NCBI RefSeq assembly: GCF_902805515.1
Contig: NZ_CADCTE010000052.1
Span: 1 to 50,079 of the forward strand
Length of the DNA stretch: 50,079 nt
Direction of reading: 5' to 3'
From: an uncultured Arthrobacter sp.
Lineage (GTDB): Bacteria; Actinomycetota; Actinomycetes; Actinomycetales; Micrococcaceae
Under the pieces are notes generated by a model, which did no database searches, was not told where the DNA came from, and saw nothing but the letters and a program-made list of their open reading frames with translations. This document shows positions 23,977 to 31,853 of this stretch, piece by piece (the first letter of the stretch is position 1; every line of letters starts with the position of its first letter). Made by a program: the position numbers and the translations under genes.

Positions 23977-26646
23977 ATGATGAGAATCCAGGAGGGCGTC
24001 CCCCTCGTCGGACGGACGAAAATCATCGACGGGATTCTCACCGCGCTCCACGACCCGGCCGGCCTCGGCGCGATGGTGGTGGGTGAGCCCGGTGTCGGCA
24101 AGACCGCGCTCGCCCGCGCGGTGGTGCAGGAGCTTGGAGGGGCGGCCGAGGTTTTCCCGATCACCGGCGGCTCGTCCCTGCGCCGTATCCCCTTCGGCGC
24201 CCTCTCCCCGTACCTCCACGGCCTGTCGGTCGAAGAGGTGGGTTCGCCCGTGGCCATCCTGCGCAGCCTGATGAAACACCTCCCCGCGCCCCGGGGCCGG
24301 TCCTCGCAGCTCCCGCTCTTCGTCGTGGACGATGCGCACGAGCTCGACGAGAGCACCTGCGCCCTGCTGGCACAGCTCGTCAGTGCCCGCCGGGCCCGGC
24401 TGCTCATCCTGTCGAGGGCCGCACCCCATCCGCCCGCCGAGTTCCTCGCCCTGAGCCGCGACGGCCTCCTGGTACGGTTCGATCTCGAACCGCTTGACGA
24501 TTCGGCGGTGGACGAACTGTGCCGGCAGGTCCTCGGCGGCAATGTACTGACGGGGACAAGCAACCTGCTCGCTGGTGCCACGGGCGGAAACCCCCTGTTC
24601 CTGCTCACGCTGCTGACGCAGGGCCGCGGGCAGGGGTACCTCGTTGAACGCAACGGCGTCTGGCGCATGGTCGGCCAGCCCTCGGTCGACCTGCGCCTCG
24701 TGGACCTGATCCAGAGCCAGCTGCGCCAACGCAGTGCTCCCGACCTGGCGGCCCTTGAAGTCGTCGCCCTGGCCGAGCCCATCGCCCTGAAGGCGCTTTC
24801 ACGCTGCGCCGATCCCGACAGCGTCCGGAACCTCCAGGACGATCAGCTGATCACCGTCGGCCCGGCGCCCGAACGCCTCGTCTCCCTCAGCCACCCGCTC
24901 TACAGCGAAGTCCTCCGTACCTCCGTCCCCACCGCTCGCAGCATGGCCATCCGCCGTGCCGTCCTCGAGGTTCTCGATCCCCGGACCGAATCGCTCGAAG
25001 GATTCCTGCGCAGTGTGGCCTGGGGCCTCGACTGCGGCGTGCCACCCGACGACCCGAGCCTGCTGCGGGCCGCCGTTGTCGCCAACCGGCTCAACGACCC
25101 CGGCTTCGCCCTCAGGGCGGCACGGGCCGTCTCGGCGCCCGGGCTCCGCGGCAGGGCGCTTGTCGAAATCGCCCGCGCCCAGATCTCGCGCGGCAATCTC
25201 GGCTATGCCAGGGAGCTCGTCGACGAAGCCCGCCTCCGGTGCACCAACCTCCTCGTCGCGAAGGAAGCAACCCTCCTGTCCTTCGACATCCGGCTCCGCC
25301 TGGGAGAGTCATCCGAGGACCTGCGCCGGGACATCGACCAGTGGGACTTCCTGATCCAGGCGATCGAGTCGACGGGCAGGAGCCGGGCACTCACCGACGC
25401 CGCCGCAACCTCCCACCTCGGAGCCCGGCTGCTCCGCTGCTACGTCCTGCTGCTCGAGGGGCAGCTCCATGGACTGGAGAGGCCGCTGCGGGAGGCGGTG
25501 GAGAGCCCGCATGGCAGTGCCGAAACCCGGACCGGTGCCCTGGCCCTGCTCGGGGAACTGCTCGCCTCCACGGGACGGCCGGTGTCGGGAGCGGCCTGCA
25601 CCGCCGAGGCGCTGGCCCTGATCGACGCGGAGGATCACCAACTGCTGACCTACCGGGAGTTCGTTGCCTCCCGGCACATTCTGTCCCTCGTGCATGCGGG
25701 GGAGTGGAGCTCCGCCCGCGCGGTCTTCGAGAACTACGCACGGCACTCCTCACGGAATCCCTCCTATTTCGCCGGCTGGTCCGACCTCTTCGAGGGCATT
25801 GCCGCGCTGAGGAGCGGGCGAACCGGTGCTGCCCGCGACCGGCTGCTGCTCGCCGTGGAGGGGCTCCGGGAATCCGACGTCACCCAGGTGCTCACCATGG
25901 CCACCGGGCTCGCCGCCTTCGCCTGCGCCGCGGCATCGGACACCGCGCGGGCCAAGGCGCTCATCGACGAATACACGACGGTTCCCAACCGGGGGAGCAG
26001 GGAGATGCGGCTCACCGGACGGGTCTACGCCCTCGCCGCCGGTGCGCTGCTCGGCGAGCCCCACGGGGTGGCGGCTGAGCTGAGGCAGATCGCGGACGGC
26101 GCGGCGGCCGACGGCATGCTCGAAGTGGCCGCGACAGCGCTGGAACAGGCAGCGCGGCTCGGAGATGCAGGGGCCTTCGCGCCCCTTGCCGCCCTGACCG
26201 GGCACTTTGAGGGCCTGGAGGGAGCGGTCCTTCACGCCTTCGCATCGGCCGCGCGGGATTCGGATCCCGTGCGGCTGGCCGAGGCCGCCACCACGGCAGA
26301 GGACGCCGGATACCTCCCCCTCGCCGGAGCCTGCCTCAGGCTCGCGGCCGAGCTGTGGACCTCGCGGGGGGCCGGGCAGAAGGCCCGAAGCGCGCAGACC
26401 CGGCTGACGGCTGTCCTCTCCCGCACGGACCAGCCCGCGGCCGGGACGGCCGGCTCCGCCCCCGGCGCCCGCCTGACCCGGCGGGAGCAGGACATCGTCT
26501 CCCTCGTCGCCGAAGGCTACTCCAACCGGGACATCGCCGAGCGCCAGAACGTTTCGGTGCGCACCGTCGAGGGGCACCTGTACCGGATCTTCGCGAAACT
26601 CGGAATCAACCGGCGCGAGGAACTCCAGCACAGCCAGGACCGGTGA
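23977..26646 (+). CDS. Giant ATPase-LuxR regulator, pair 2 second member
   Basis: An 889-residue regulator. P-loop GEPGVGKT at 36-43, Walker B LFVVDDAH at 114-121, a predicted TPR-like middle, and HTH from about 833 (LTRREQDIVSLVAEGYSNRD, then VRTVEGHLYRIFAKLGI). It probably forms a transcription unit with the regulator just upstream. It is the regulator closest to the exopolysaccharide glycosylphosphotransferase gene, whose promoter-like element lies about 160 bases after its stop. Either ATG of the initial MM pair could start translation; no strong ribosome site is seen. Confidence 0.88.
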   Translation: MMRIQEGVPLVGRTKIIDGILTALHDPAGLGAMVVGEPGVGKTALARAVVQELGGAAEVFPITGGSSLRRIPFGALSPYLHGLSVEEVGSPVAILRSLMKHLPAPRGRSSQLPLFVVDDAHELDESTCALLAQLVSARRARLLILSRAAPHPPAEFLALSRDGLLVRFDLEPLDDSAVDELCRQVLGGNVLTGTSNLLAGATGGNPLFLLTLLTQGRGQGYLVERNGVWRMVGQPSVDLRLVDLIQSQLRQRSAPDLAALEVVALAEPIALKALSRCADPDSVRNLQDDQLITVGPAPERLVSLSHPLYSEVLRTSVPTARSMAIRRAVLEVLDPRTESLEGFLRSVAWGLDCGVPPDDPSLLRAAVVANRLNDPGFALRAARAVSAPGLRGRALVEIARAQISRGNLGYARELVDEARLRCTNLLVAKEATLLSFDIRLRLGESSEDLRRDIDQWDFLIQAIESTGRSRALTDAAATSHLGARLLRCYVLLLEGQLHGLERPLREAVESPHGSAETRTGALALLGELLASTGRPVSGAACTAEALALIDAEDHQLLTYREFVASRHILSLVHAGEWSSARAVFENYARHSSRNPSYFAGWSDLFEGIAALRSGRTGAARDRLLLAVEGLRESDVTQVLTMATGLAAFACAAASDTARAKALIDEYTTVPNRGSREMRLTGRVYALAAGALLGEPHGVAAELRQIADGAAADGMLEVAATALEQAARLGDAGAFAPLAALTGHFEGLEGAVLHAFASAARDSDPVRLAEAATTAEDAGYLPLAGACLRLAAELWTSRGAGQKARSAQTRLTAVLSRTDQPAAGTAGSAPGARLTRREQDIVSLVAEGYSNRDIAERQNVSVRTVEGHLYRIFAKLGINRREELQHSQDR

Positions 26647-26804
26647 GGGCCCCCGCCCGTCCCCGGCCTCGAAAATCCCCACACTCCGGCCGCAGGTGAG
26701 TGGAGCGCGGCACCCTGTGGGTACTCAAGGCAACAGGCCCGCGTAGTCCACCACCGCCACCGAGTACCGGGGCGCCCCGTGCCCGCCGAAGTAGCGTAAC
26801 CCCT

Positions 26805-26837
26805 ACTCGTGCAGCGGCAGCGGCCTGTTCATAGGCT
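26805..26837 (+). promoter_or_regulatory. Promoter-like element ACTCGTG-N20-TAGGCT
   Basis: ACTCGTG (26805-26811) and TAGGCT (26832-26837) start 27 bases apart, identical in both boxes and in spacing to 12842-12874. CCCCTAC overlaps its left end (26800-26806). A start near 26844 would give a leader of about 320 bases. The left box lies at about -39, which suits an activator site abutting or replacing a -35 box. Confidence 0.6.
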
Positions 26838-27057
26838 CGATCCAAGAAGAACAGCAAGCTTGGGGTGAACGTTAGAGGAACAGGGTCTCATGATGGGCGG
26901 ACGTGGTTGCTGCGGCTTTCACCGCACATCGAAGGCTGTTTTACCAGGAGTTCATCCTTTCGGGCCGACGCTTCGAGGCGGCGCTGCGGCGCCCCCGTCG
27001 GTCACCTGCACCACCGGATCCGGGTCCGCCCCGGCGTCGGTGGGGCACCCTTCAGCG

Positions 27058-27115
27058 GAGCCGGCGGCGTCAGAACCTCCCGAGACCGAGGTTCGTCCCC
27101 AGTCGCCGTCGGCTC
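27058..27115 (+). ncRNA. Candidate leader RNA, copy 2 (two-stem motif with GAGACC loop)
   Basis: Outer stem GAGCCGGCGGCG (27058-27069) with CGCCGTCGGCTC (27104-27115), 12 bp including one G-T wobble. Inner stem GAACCT (27073-27078) with AGGTTC (27089-27094). The apical loop contains GAGACC (27082-27087) and the bulge reads GTCCCCAG (27095-27102). Layout, loop and bulge match copy 1 (18449-18508) while stems differ by compensatory changes. It ends 46 bases before the GTG start; a hairpin over the ribosome site follows. Confidence 0.6.
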
Positions 27116-27161
27116 CCCACTCTGCCGCCCCCTGGGCGGCCCGCCTCCGGGGGGCGGCGGC

Positions 27162-28664
27162 GTGACGGGGGCGAACCCCGCCCTGTCGCCGGGGAGGATC
27201 AGCACGCTTCCCGCACGGACTGCGGTGGGCAGCACGCGCCGGGTCCTTTCGGGAATCGCCTGGCGGCGGCGGTACCAGCAGTCGCTCCGGGTCACCGATA
27301 CGCTCCTGATCCTCCTGGTCGTCCTCGTCTGTGGTCGCCTCTTCACCGGGACGGCGCTTGAGGATGAAGGCCTGAAGATCACCTTCGGACTGCTCCTCGG
27401 CTGTGCCGGCGGCTGGCTGAGCGCCATGTACCTCTTCCGGACGAGGGATCCACGCCTGATCGGCGTCGGCGCCGCCGAGTACAAGAAGGTCCTGCACGCC
27501 GGCACGGCCACCTTCGGGGCGCTCGCCGTCTCCGTCGTCGTCCTCGATATCGAACACTTCCGGCGGTTCCTGGTGCTCACCTTCGCGGCAGGGGTGGCAC
27601 TGCTGGTGGTGAGCCGGTGGCTGTGGCGGCTGTGGCTCAACGAGCAGCGGCGCTATGGCCACTTCCTCTCCAAGGTCGTCGTCGTCGGCCGGCGCCACGA
27701 CGTGGACTACGTCGCCAGCCAGCTGGCACGCAAGTCGGGCCCCGTGTACGACGTCGTGGGGGCGGTCCTCGAGTGCAAGGGGAACCATTCCTCGATCCGG
27801 GTCGGCGACAAGCTCGTGCCGGCCGTGTGCGGGCTCGGCAATGTCGAGGACTTCGTGCTCCACACCGGGGCCGACGCGGTCATCGTCGCCGGACACCTGC
27901 GCAAGGGCACGAGGTACATCCGGGAACTCGGGTGGCGCCTTGAACGCACTTCGACCGAACTGGTGCTCGCCTCCTCCCTGACCAACGTCGCCGGCCCGCG
28001 GATCCGGATGCGTCCGGTTGAGGGACTTCCCCTCATGCACGTGGAGCTGCCCCAGTTCACCGGCGGCCGCCACGTCATCAAGCGGGCGATGGATATCTTC
28101 CTCTCGGCCGCCGCGCTTCTCGCCCTGGCCCCGCTGTTCCTGCTCCTGGCGGTCCTCATCCGGCTTGATTCACCCGGCCCGGTGTTCTTCGCACAGGACC
28201 GCGCAGGCCGGGGCTCGGAGCTGTTCCGCATGTACAAGTTCCGCTCGATGGTGACCTCCGCCGAATCCGATCTTGAGAACCTGAGGCAGCACAACGAGGG
28301 CAACGGCGTCCTGTTCAAGATGAAGGACGACCCGCGGGTCACGGACGTGGGGCGGTGGATCCGGAAGTACTCACTCGATGAGCTGCCGCAGTTCTACAAC
28401 GTGCTCAAGGGAGACATGTCGCTGGTCGGCCCGCGGCCTCCGCTTCCCAGCGAGGTGTCGAGCTACCACGGGCACGCCCACCGCCGCCTCTTCATCAAGC
28501 CGGGCCTGACCGGGCTGTGGCAGATCAGCGGCCGGTCCGACCTCGACTGGGACGAAAGCATCCGCCTTGACCTCTACTACGTCGAGAACTGGTCCGTCAC
28601 CGGCGACCTGCTCGTGATGTGGCGCACCTTCAAGGTGGTCTTCCAACCCGTAGGAGCCTATTGA
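27162..28664 (+). CDS. Polyprenyl glycosylphosphotransferase (exopolysaccharide initiating enzyme)
   Basis: A 500-residue WbaP/WcaJ-type membrane enzyme that loads the first sugar phosphate onto undecaprenyl phosphate. Four hydrophobic segments lie in the N-terminal 160 residues, then a CoA-binding-like region, a fifth hydrophobic stretch (AMDIFLSAAALLALAPLFLL), and the catalytic sugar-transferase domain (SPGPVFFAQDRAG, YKFRSM, DELPQFYNVLKGDMSLVGPR, then GLTGLWQISGRS). The GTG at 27162 with gggggg upstream is preferred because a longer in-frame reading would translate the conserved leader RNA. It begins a run of polysaccharide and sulfation genes. The sugar substrate cannot be told from sequence. 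Confidence 0.93.
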   Translation: MTGANPALSPGRISTLPARTAVGSTRRVLSGIAWRRRYQQSLRVTDTLLILLVVLVCGRLFTGTALEDEGLKITFGLLLGCAGGWLSAMYLFRTRDPRLIGVGAAEYKKVLHAGTATFGALAVSVVVLDIEHFRRFLVLTFAAGVALLVVSRWLWRLWLNEQRRYGHFLSKVVVVGRRHDVDYVASQLARKSGPVYDVVGAVLECKGNHSSIRVGDKLVPAVCGLGNVEDFVLHTGADAVIVAGHLRKGTRYIRELGWRLERTSTELVLASSLTNVAGPRIRMRPVEGLPLMHVELPQFTGGRHVIKRAMDIFLSAAALLALAPLFLLLAVLIRLDSPGPVFFAQDRAGRGSELFRMYKFRSMVTSAESDLENLRQHNEGNGVLFKMKDDPRVTDVGRWIRKYSLDELPQFYNVLKGDMSLVGPRPPLPSEVSSYHGHAHRRLFIKPGLTGLWQISGRSDLDWDESIRLDLYYVENWSVTGDLLVMWRTFKVVFQPVGAY

Positions 28665-28778
28665 TTCCCGGCCCAGCCCAGGGAAGGACAGACGGGAAAA
28701 ACACACGGGAGAAACACAGGGAAAACAGGAGGCGTTGCACATATTAAAAGGCGTTTTCAGCAGGAGAGGGGCGGAGGG

Positions 28779-29618
28779 ATGACGATGGACCAGGTAAGTG
28801 AACCGATGCCGGCACAGATCGATGCGGCACAGATCGATGCGGCACAGAGCGACTCGGCACTCGCGGCAGATCTCGCAGCGGGGGCCGGGCGCCTGCTCGT
28901 CGAGCTCCGCGCATCGGAGCGCAGGAAGGGTACGGAGCGCAAACGGCTCGGAACCCTCGGGGACCGGCGCTCCCACGAATACCTGCTGGCCGCGCTCGGG
29001 CGCTCCCGCCCTGGGGATGCGGTGCTGTCCGAAGAGTCGGTGGACAACCCCTCCCGGCGCGCAGCCCGCCGCGTCTGGATCCTCGATCCGCTGGACGGCA
29101 CCCGCGAATACTCCGAGGGGCGGCCAGACTGGGCCGTGCACGTTGCCCTGTGGGAGGCCGGACCCGATGGGGGCAGGCTCACCGCCGGTGCTGTCGCCCT
29201 GCCGGCCGAAGACGTGGTGCTGGCCACCGCAGCCCGGCCCGTTCCTCCGCGCTTTGGGCATCCGGTGAGGATCGCAGTGTCCCGGACCCGCGCGCCGTCC
29301 TTCGCCGGGGCGCTCGCCCGCGAGGTCGGGGGCGAGTTGGTTCCCCTGGGCTCCGCAGGCTACAAGGCCGCCGCCGTGGTCAGGGGAGAGGCGGACGCGT
29401 ACGTCCACGCGGGGGGCCAGTACGAGTGGGACTCCGCGGCGCCCGTCGCCGTCGCCACCCGTCTCGGCCTGCACGCGAGCCGGATCGACGGGTCGCCCGT
29501 GACCTACAACCGGGCCGACCCCTACCTGCCCGACCTGCTGCTGTGCCGGCCGGAGCTCGCCGGGACGCTGCTCACCGCCCTGAGGCAACTGAGGGTCGAA
29601 ACAGGAGGACTGCCATGA
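28779..29618 (+). CDS. cysQ: 3'(2'),5'-bisphosphate nucleotidase (PAP phosphatase)
   Basis: A 279-residue FIG-superfamily phosphatase that hydrolyses PAP, the by-product of sulfotransferases, to AMP. Metal-binding motifs are SEES at 84-87, DPLDGT at 103-108 and WDSAAP at 217-222. An N-terminal tail of about 28 residues contains a small AQIDA repeat absent from typical CysQ. ATG 28779 (or the second ATG at 28785) has ggagggg just upstream. Its stop overlaps the cysD ATG by 4 bases. Removing PAP relieves product inhibition of the sulfotransferase encoded at 33261. Confidence 0.92.
   Translation: MTMDQVSEPMPAQIDAAQIDAAQSDSALAADLAAGAGRLLVELRASERRKGTERKRLGTLGDRRSHEYLLAALGRSRPGDAVLSEESVDNPSRRAARRVWILDPLDGTREYSEGRPDWAVHVALWEAGPDGGRLTAGAVALPAEDVVLATAARPVPPRFGHPVRIAVSRTRAPSFAGALAREVGGELVPLGSAGYKAAAVVRGEADAYVHAGGQYEWDSAAPVAVATRLGLHASRIDGSPVTYNRADPYLPDLLLCRPELAGTLLTALRQLRVETGGLP
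28811..28855 (+). repeat. 15-bp tandem repeat in the cysQ 5' end
   Basis: ggcacagatcgatgc occurs exactly at 28811-28825 and 28826-28840, with a degenerate third copy at 28841-28855. It encodes the AQIDA repeats of the N-terminal tail and is a likely spot for length variation. Confidence 0.8.
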
Positions 29619-30568
29619 AGCCGGTGGCAGGAGAGGAGAAGAATCCGATGGCCCGCACAGCACACTCCCCGCGGTACAGCCTGAGCCACCTGAAGACGCT
29701 CGAGGCGGAGGCGATCTTCATCATCCGCGAGGTGGCCGCCGAACTTGAGCGGCCCGCCCTGATGTTCTCCGGAGGCAAGGACTCGATCGTGATGCTCGAG
29801 CTCGCCCGCAGGGCGTTCGCGCCGGCCCGGATCCCTTTCCCCGTGCTGCACATCGATACCGGTCATAACTTCGACGAGGTGCTCGAGCACCGGGACCGGG
29901 AGGTGAAGCGCCTCGGACTGACGCTCGTCGTCGGATCCGTGCAGGAAGCCATCGACCGGGGAGTGGTCCGGGAGGAGCCGAACGGGTCGCGGAACCGGAT
30001 CCAGACGGCGGTGCTCCTTGAGACCGCCGAGAAGCACGGCTTCACGGCACTGCTCGGCGGGGCACGGCGCGATGAGGAGAAGGCGCGGGCCAAGGAACGC
30101 GTCTTTTCCTTCCGGGACGAGTTCGGGCAGTGGGACCCCAAGAGCCAGCGTCCGGAGGTGTGGGGCCTCTACAACACCCGTGTGCACGTCGGGGAGAGCA
30201 TCCGGGTGTTCCCCATCTCCAACTGGACGGAACTCGATATCTGGAGCTACATCGAGCAGGAAAACATCGAGGTGCCCTCCCTCTACTACTCGCACCGGCG
30301 GCCGGTGTTCAGGCGCAACAGCATGCTCTTCGCCGTCCACCGCTTCTGCCAGCCGCGCCCCTCGGAAGAGGTGTTCGAGGCAGAGATCCGGTACCGCACC
30401 ATGGGCGATGCCACCCTCACTGCCGCCGTCCCCTCGGCTGCTGCGACGCCGGCGCAGGTCCGCGAGGAGGTCGCCGGCACGCGCCTCACCGAACGGGGAG
30501 CGACCCGCGGGGATGACCAGGTCAGCGAAGCGGCCATGGAAGACCGAAAGAAAGAGGGGTACTTCTGA
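29615..30568 (+). CDS. cysD: Sulfate adenylyltransferase subunit 2 (ATP sulfurylase small subunit)
   Basis: A 317-residue PP-loop ATP pyrophosphatase that with CysN makes adenylylsulfate (APS) from ATP and sulfate. The PP motif SGGKDS is at 52-57; HIDTGHNFDE, RRDEEKARAKER and the FRRNSMLFAVHRFCQP region are typical. The ATG at 29615 overlaps the cysQ stop and has aggagg 7 bases upstream; a second ATG at 29648 is also possible. The last codon base is shared with the cysN ATG (TGATG). It belongs to a cysQ-cysD-cysN operon inside a polysaccharide locus rather than an assimilatory cys operon. Confidence 0.95.
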   Translation: MKPVAGEEKNPMARTAHSPRYSLSHLKTLEAEAIFIIREVAAELERPALMFSGGKDSIVMLELARRAFAPARIPFPVLHIDTGHNFDEVLEHRDREVKRLGLTLVVGSVQEAIDRGVVREEPNGSRNRIQTAVLLETAEKHGFTALLGGARRDEEKARAKERVFSFRDEFGQWDPKSQRPEVWGLYNTRVHVGESIRVFPISNWTELDIWSYIEQENIEVPSLYYSHRRPVFRRNSMLFAVHRFCQPRPSEEVFEAEIRYRTMGDATLTAAVPSAAATPAQVREEVAGTRLTERGATRGDDQVSEAAMEDRKKEGYF

Positions 30569-31818
30569 TGGATCTCCTGCGCCTTGCCACGGCAGGGTCG
30601 GTCGACGACGGAAAGAGCACGCTGATCGGGCGCATGCTCTACGACTCCAAGTCCATCTTCACCGACCAGCTTGAAGCGATCGAACGGACCAGCCGGGACC
30701 GGGGGGACGACTACACCGACCTCGCCCTGCTCACCGACGGGCTGAGGGCCGAGCGGGAGCAGGGCATCACCATCGACGTCGCGTACCGGTATTTCGCCAC
30801 GCCGAAGCGCAAGTTCATCGTCGCTGATACCCCCGGACACATCCAGTACACCCGCAATATGGTCACAGGGGCATCGACGGCCGACGTCGGCATCGTGCTC
30901 GCCGACGCCCGCAAGGGACTGATCGAGCAGAGCCGGCGGCACGCCTTCCTCGTCTCCCTGCTCCAGGTTCCCCACCTCGTGCTCGCGGTGAACAAGATGG
31001 ACCTGGTGGACTGGTCCGAGGAGGTGTACGAATCAATCCGTGCCGAGTTCGTCGAGTTCGCGTCAAAGCTGCAGATCAGCGACCTGACGGTCATCCCGAT
31101 GTCGGCGCTGAAGGGCGACAATGTCGTCGAGCGGTCCGCGAACATGCCCTGGTACCAGGGTGCGCCCCTGCTCCACCATCTCGAGAACGTCCATATCGCC
31201 AGCGACCGGAACCTCGTGGACGTCCGGTTCCCGGTGCAGTACGTCATCCGTCCCCACCAGAACCGCAATCAGGACTACCGCGGGTACGCGGGGCAGGTCG
31301 CCGGAGGGGTGCTCAAGACGGGGGATGAGGTGGTTGTCCTGCCCAGCGGGCTGGGGACGCGCATCGCCGGGATCGAGACGGCGGACGGCCCCGTCGAGGA
31401 GGCCTTCGCCCCGATGTCCGTCGTCCTCCGGCTCGAGGATGACCTCGATGTCTCCCGCGGGGACATGATCTGCAGGCCCAACAACCGTCCCTCGGTGTCC
31501 CAGGACATCGATGCGATGGTGTGCTGGATGGGCGACAGCCCCCTGGTTCCCGGCCGGAAACTCGCGATCAAGCACACCACCCGCACCGCCCGCACCCTGG
31601 TCAAGGAGCTGCAGTATGAGCTCAACATCAATACACTCCACCGGAACCAGGAGGCAGTCGATCTGCGGCTCAATGAAATCGGCAGGGTCCGCCTCCGGAC
31701 GACCTCTCCGCTGATGGCCGACGAATACCGCAGGAACCGCGCGACCGGCGGCTTTGTCCTCATCGACGAGGCAACGAACGCAACGGTCGGTGCCGGCATG
31801 ATCGTCGGAGCAGACTAG
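30568..31818 (+). CDS. cysN: Sulfate adenylyltransferase subunit 1 (GTPase subunit)
   Basis: A 416-residue translation-factor-like GTPase that couples GTP hydrolysis to APS formation by CysD. G1 GSVDDGKS at 10-17, G3 DTPGH at 87-91 and G4 NKMD at 142-145. The length matches CysN without a fused APS kinase; the kinase is instead encoded convergently at 31854. The ATG overlaps the cysD stop by one base. Confidence 0.95.
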   Translation: MDLLRLATAGSVDDGKSTLIGRMLYDSKSIFTDQLEAIERTSRDRGDDYTDLALLTDGLRAEREQGITIDVAYRYFATPKRKFIVADTPGHIQYTRNMVTGASTADVGIVLADARKGLIEQSRRHAFLVSLLQVPHLVLAVNKMDLVDWSEEVYESIRAEFVEFASKLQISDLTVIPMSALKGDNVVERSANMPWYQGAPLLHHLENVHIASDRNLVDVRFPVQYVIRPHQNRNQDYRGYAGQVAGGVLKTGDEVVVLPSGLGTRIAGIETADGPVEEAFAPMSVVLRLEDDLDVSRGDMICRPNNRPSVSQDIDAMVCWMGDSPLVPGRKLAIKHTTRTARTLVKELQYELNINTLHRNQEAVDLRLNEIGRVRLRTTSPLMADEYRRNRATGGFVLIDEATNATVGAGMIVGAD

Positions 31819-31853
31819 GCTCCGCCCGCGTCAGCCCAGCCGCGTTCCTTGCT

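Larger units (their letters stand above)
26647..27161. other. Long regulatory leader before the glycosylphosphotransferase gene
   Basis: A 515-base spacer. It contains GGGTACTC and GCGTAGTC sequences (26719-26746), CCCCTAC overlapping the promoter-like element (26800-26837), about 210 bases of leader without clear features, the structured RNA copy 2 (27058-27115), and two GC hairpins (27124-27140 and about 27141-27157), the second covering the probable ribosome site. Confidence 0.6.

Noticed and set aside
26890..27165. Possible 91-codon leader peptide whose stop overlaps the glycosylphosphotransferase GTG
   Set aside because: The same segment carries the conserved RNA motif, and the peptide does not resemble any frame through the first RNA copy. 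Low-complexity Pro/Ser/Ala composition suggests it is a shadow, though coupling cannot be fully excluded.
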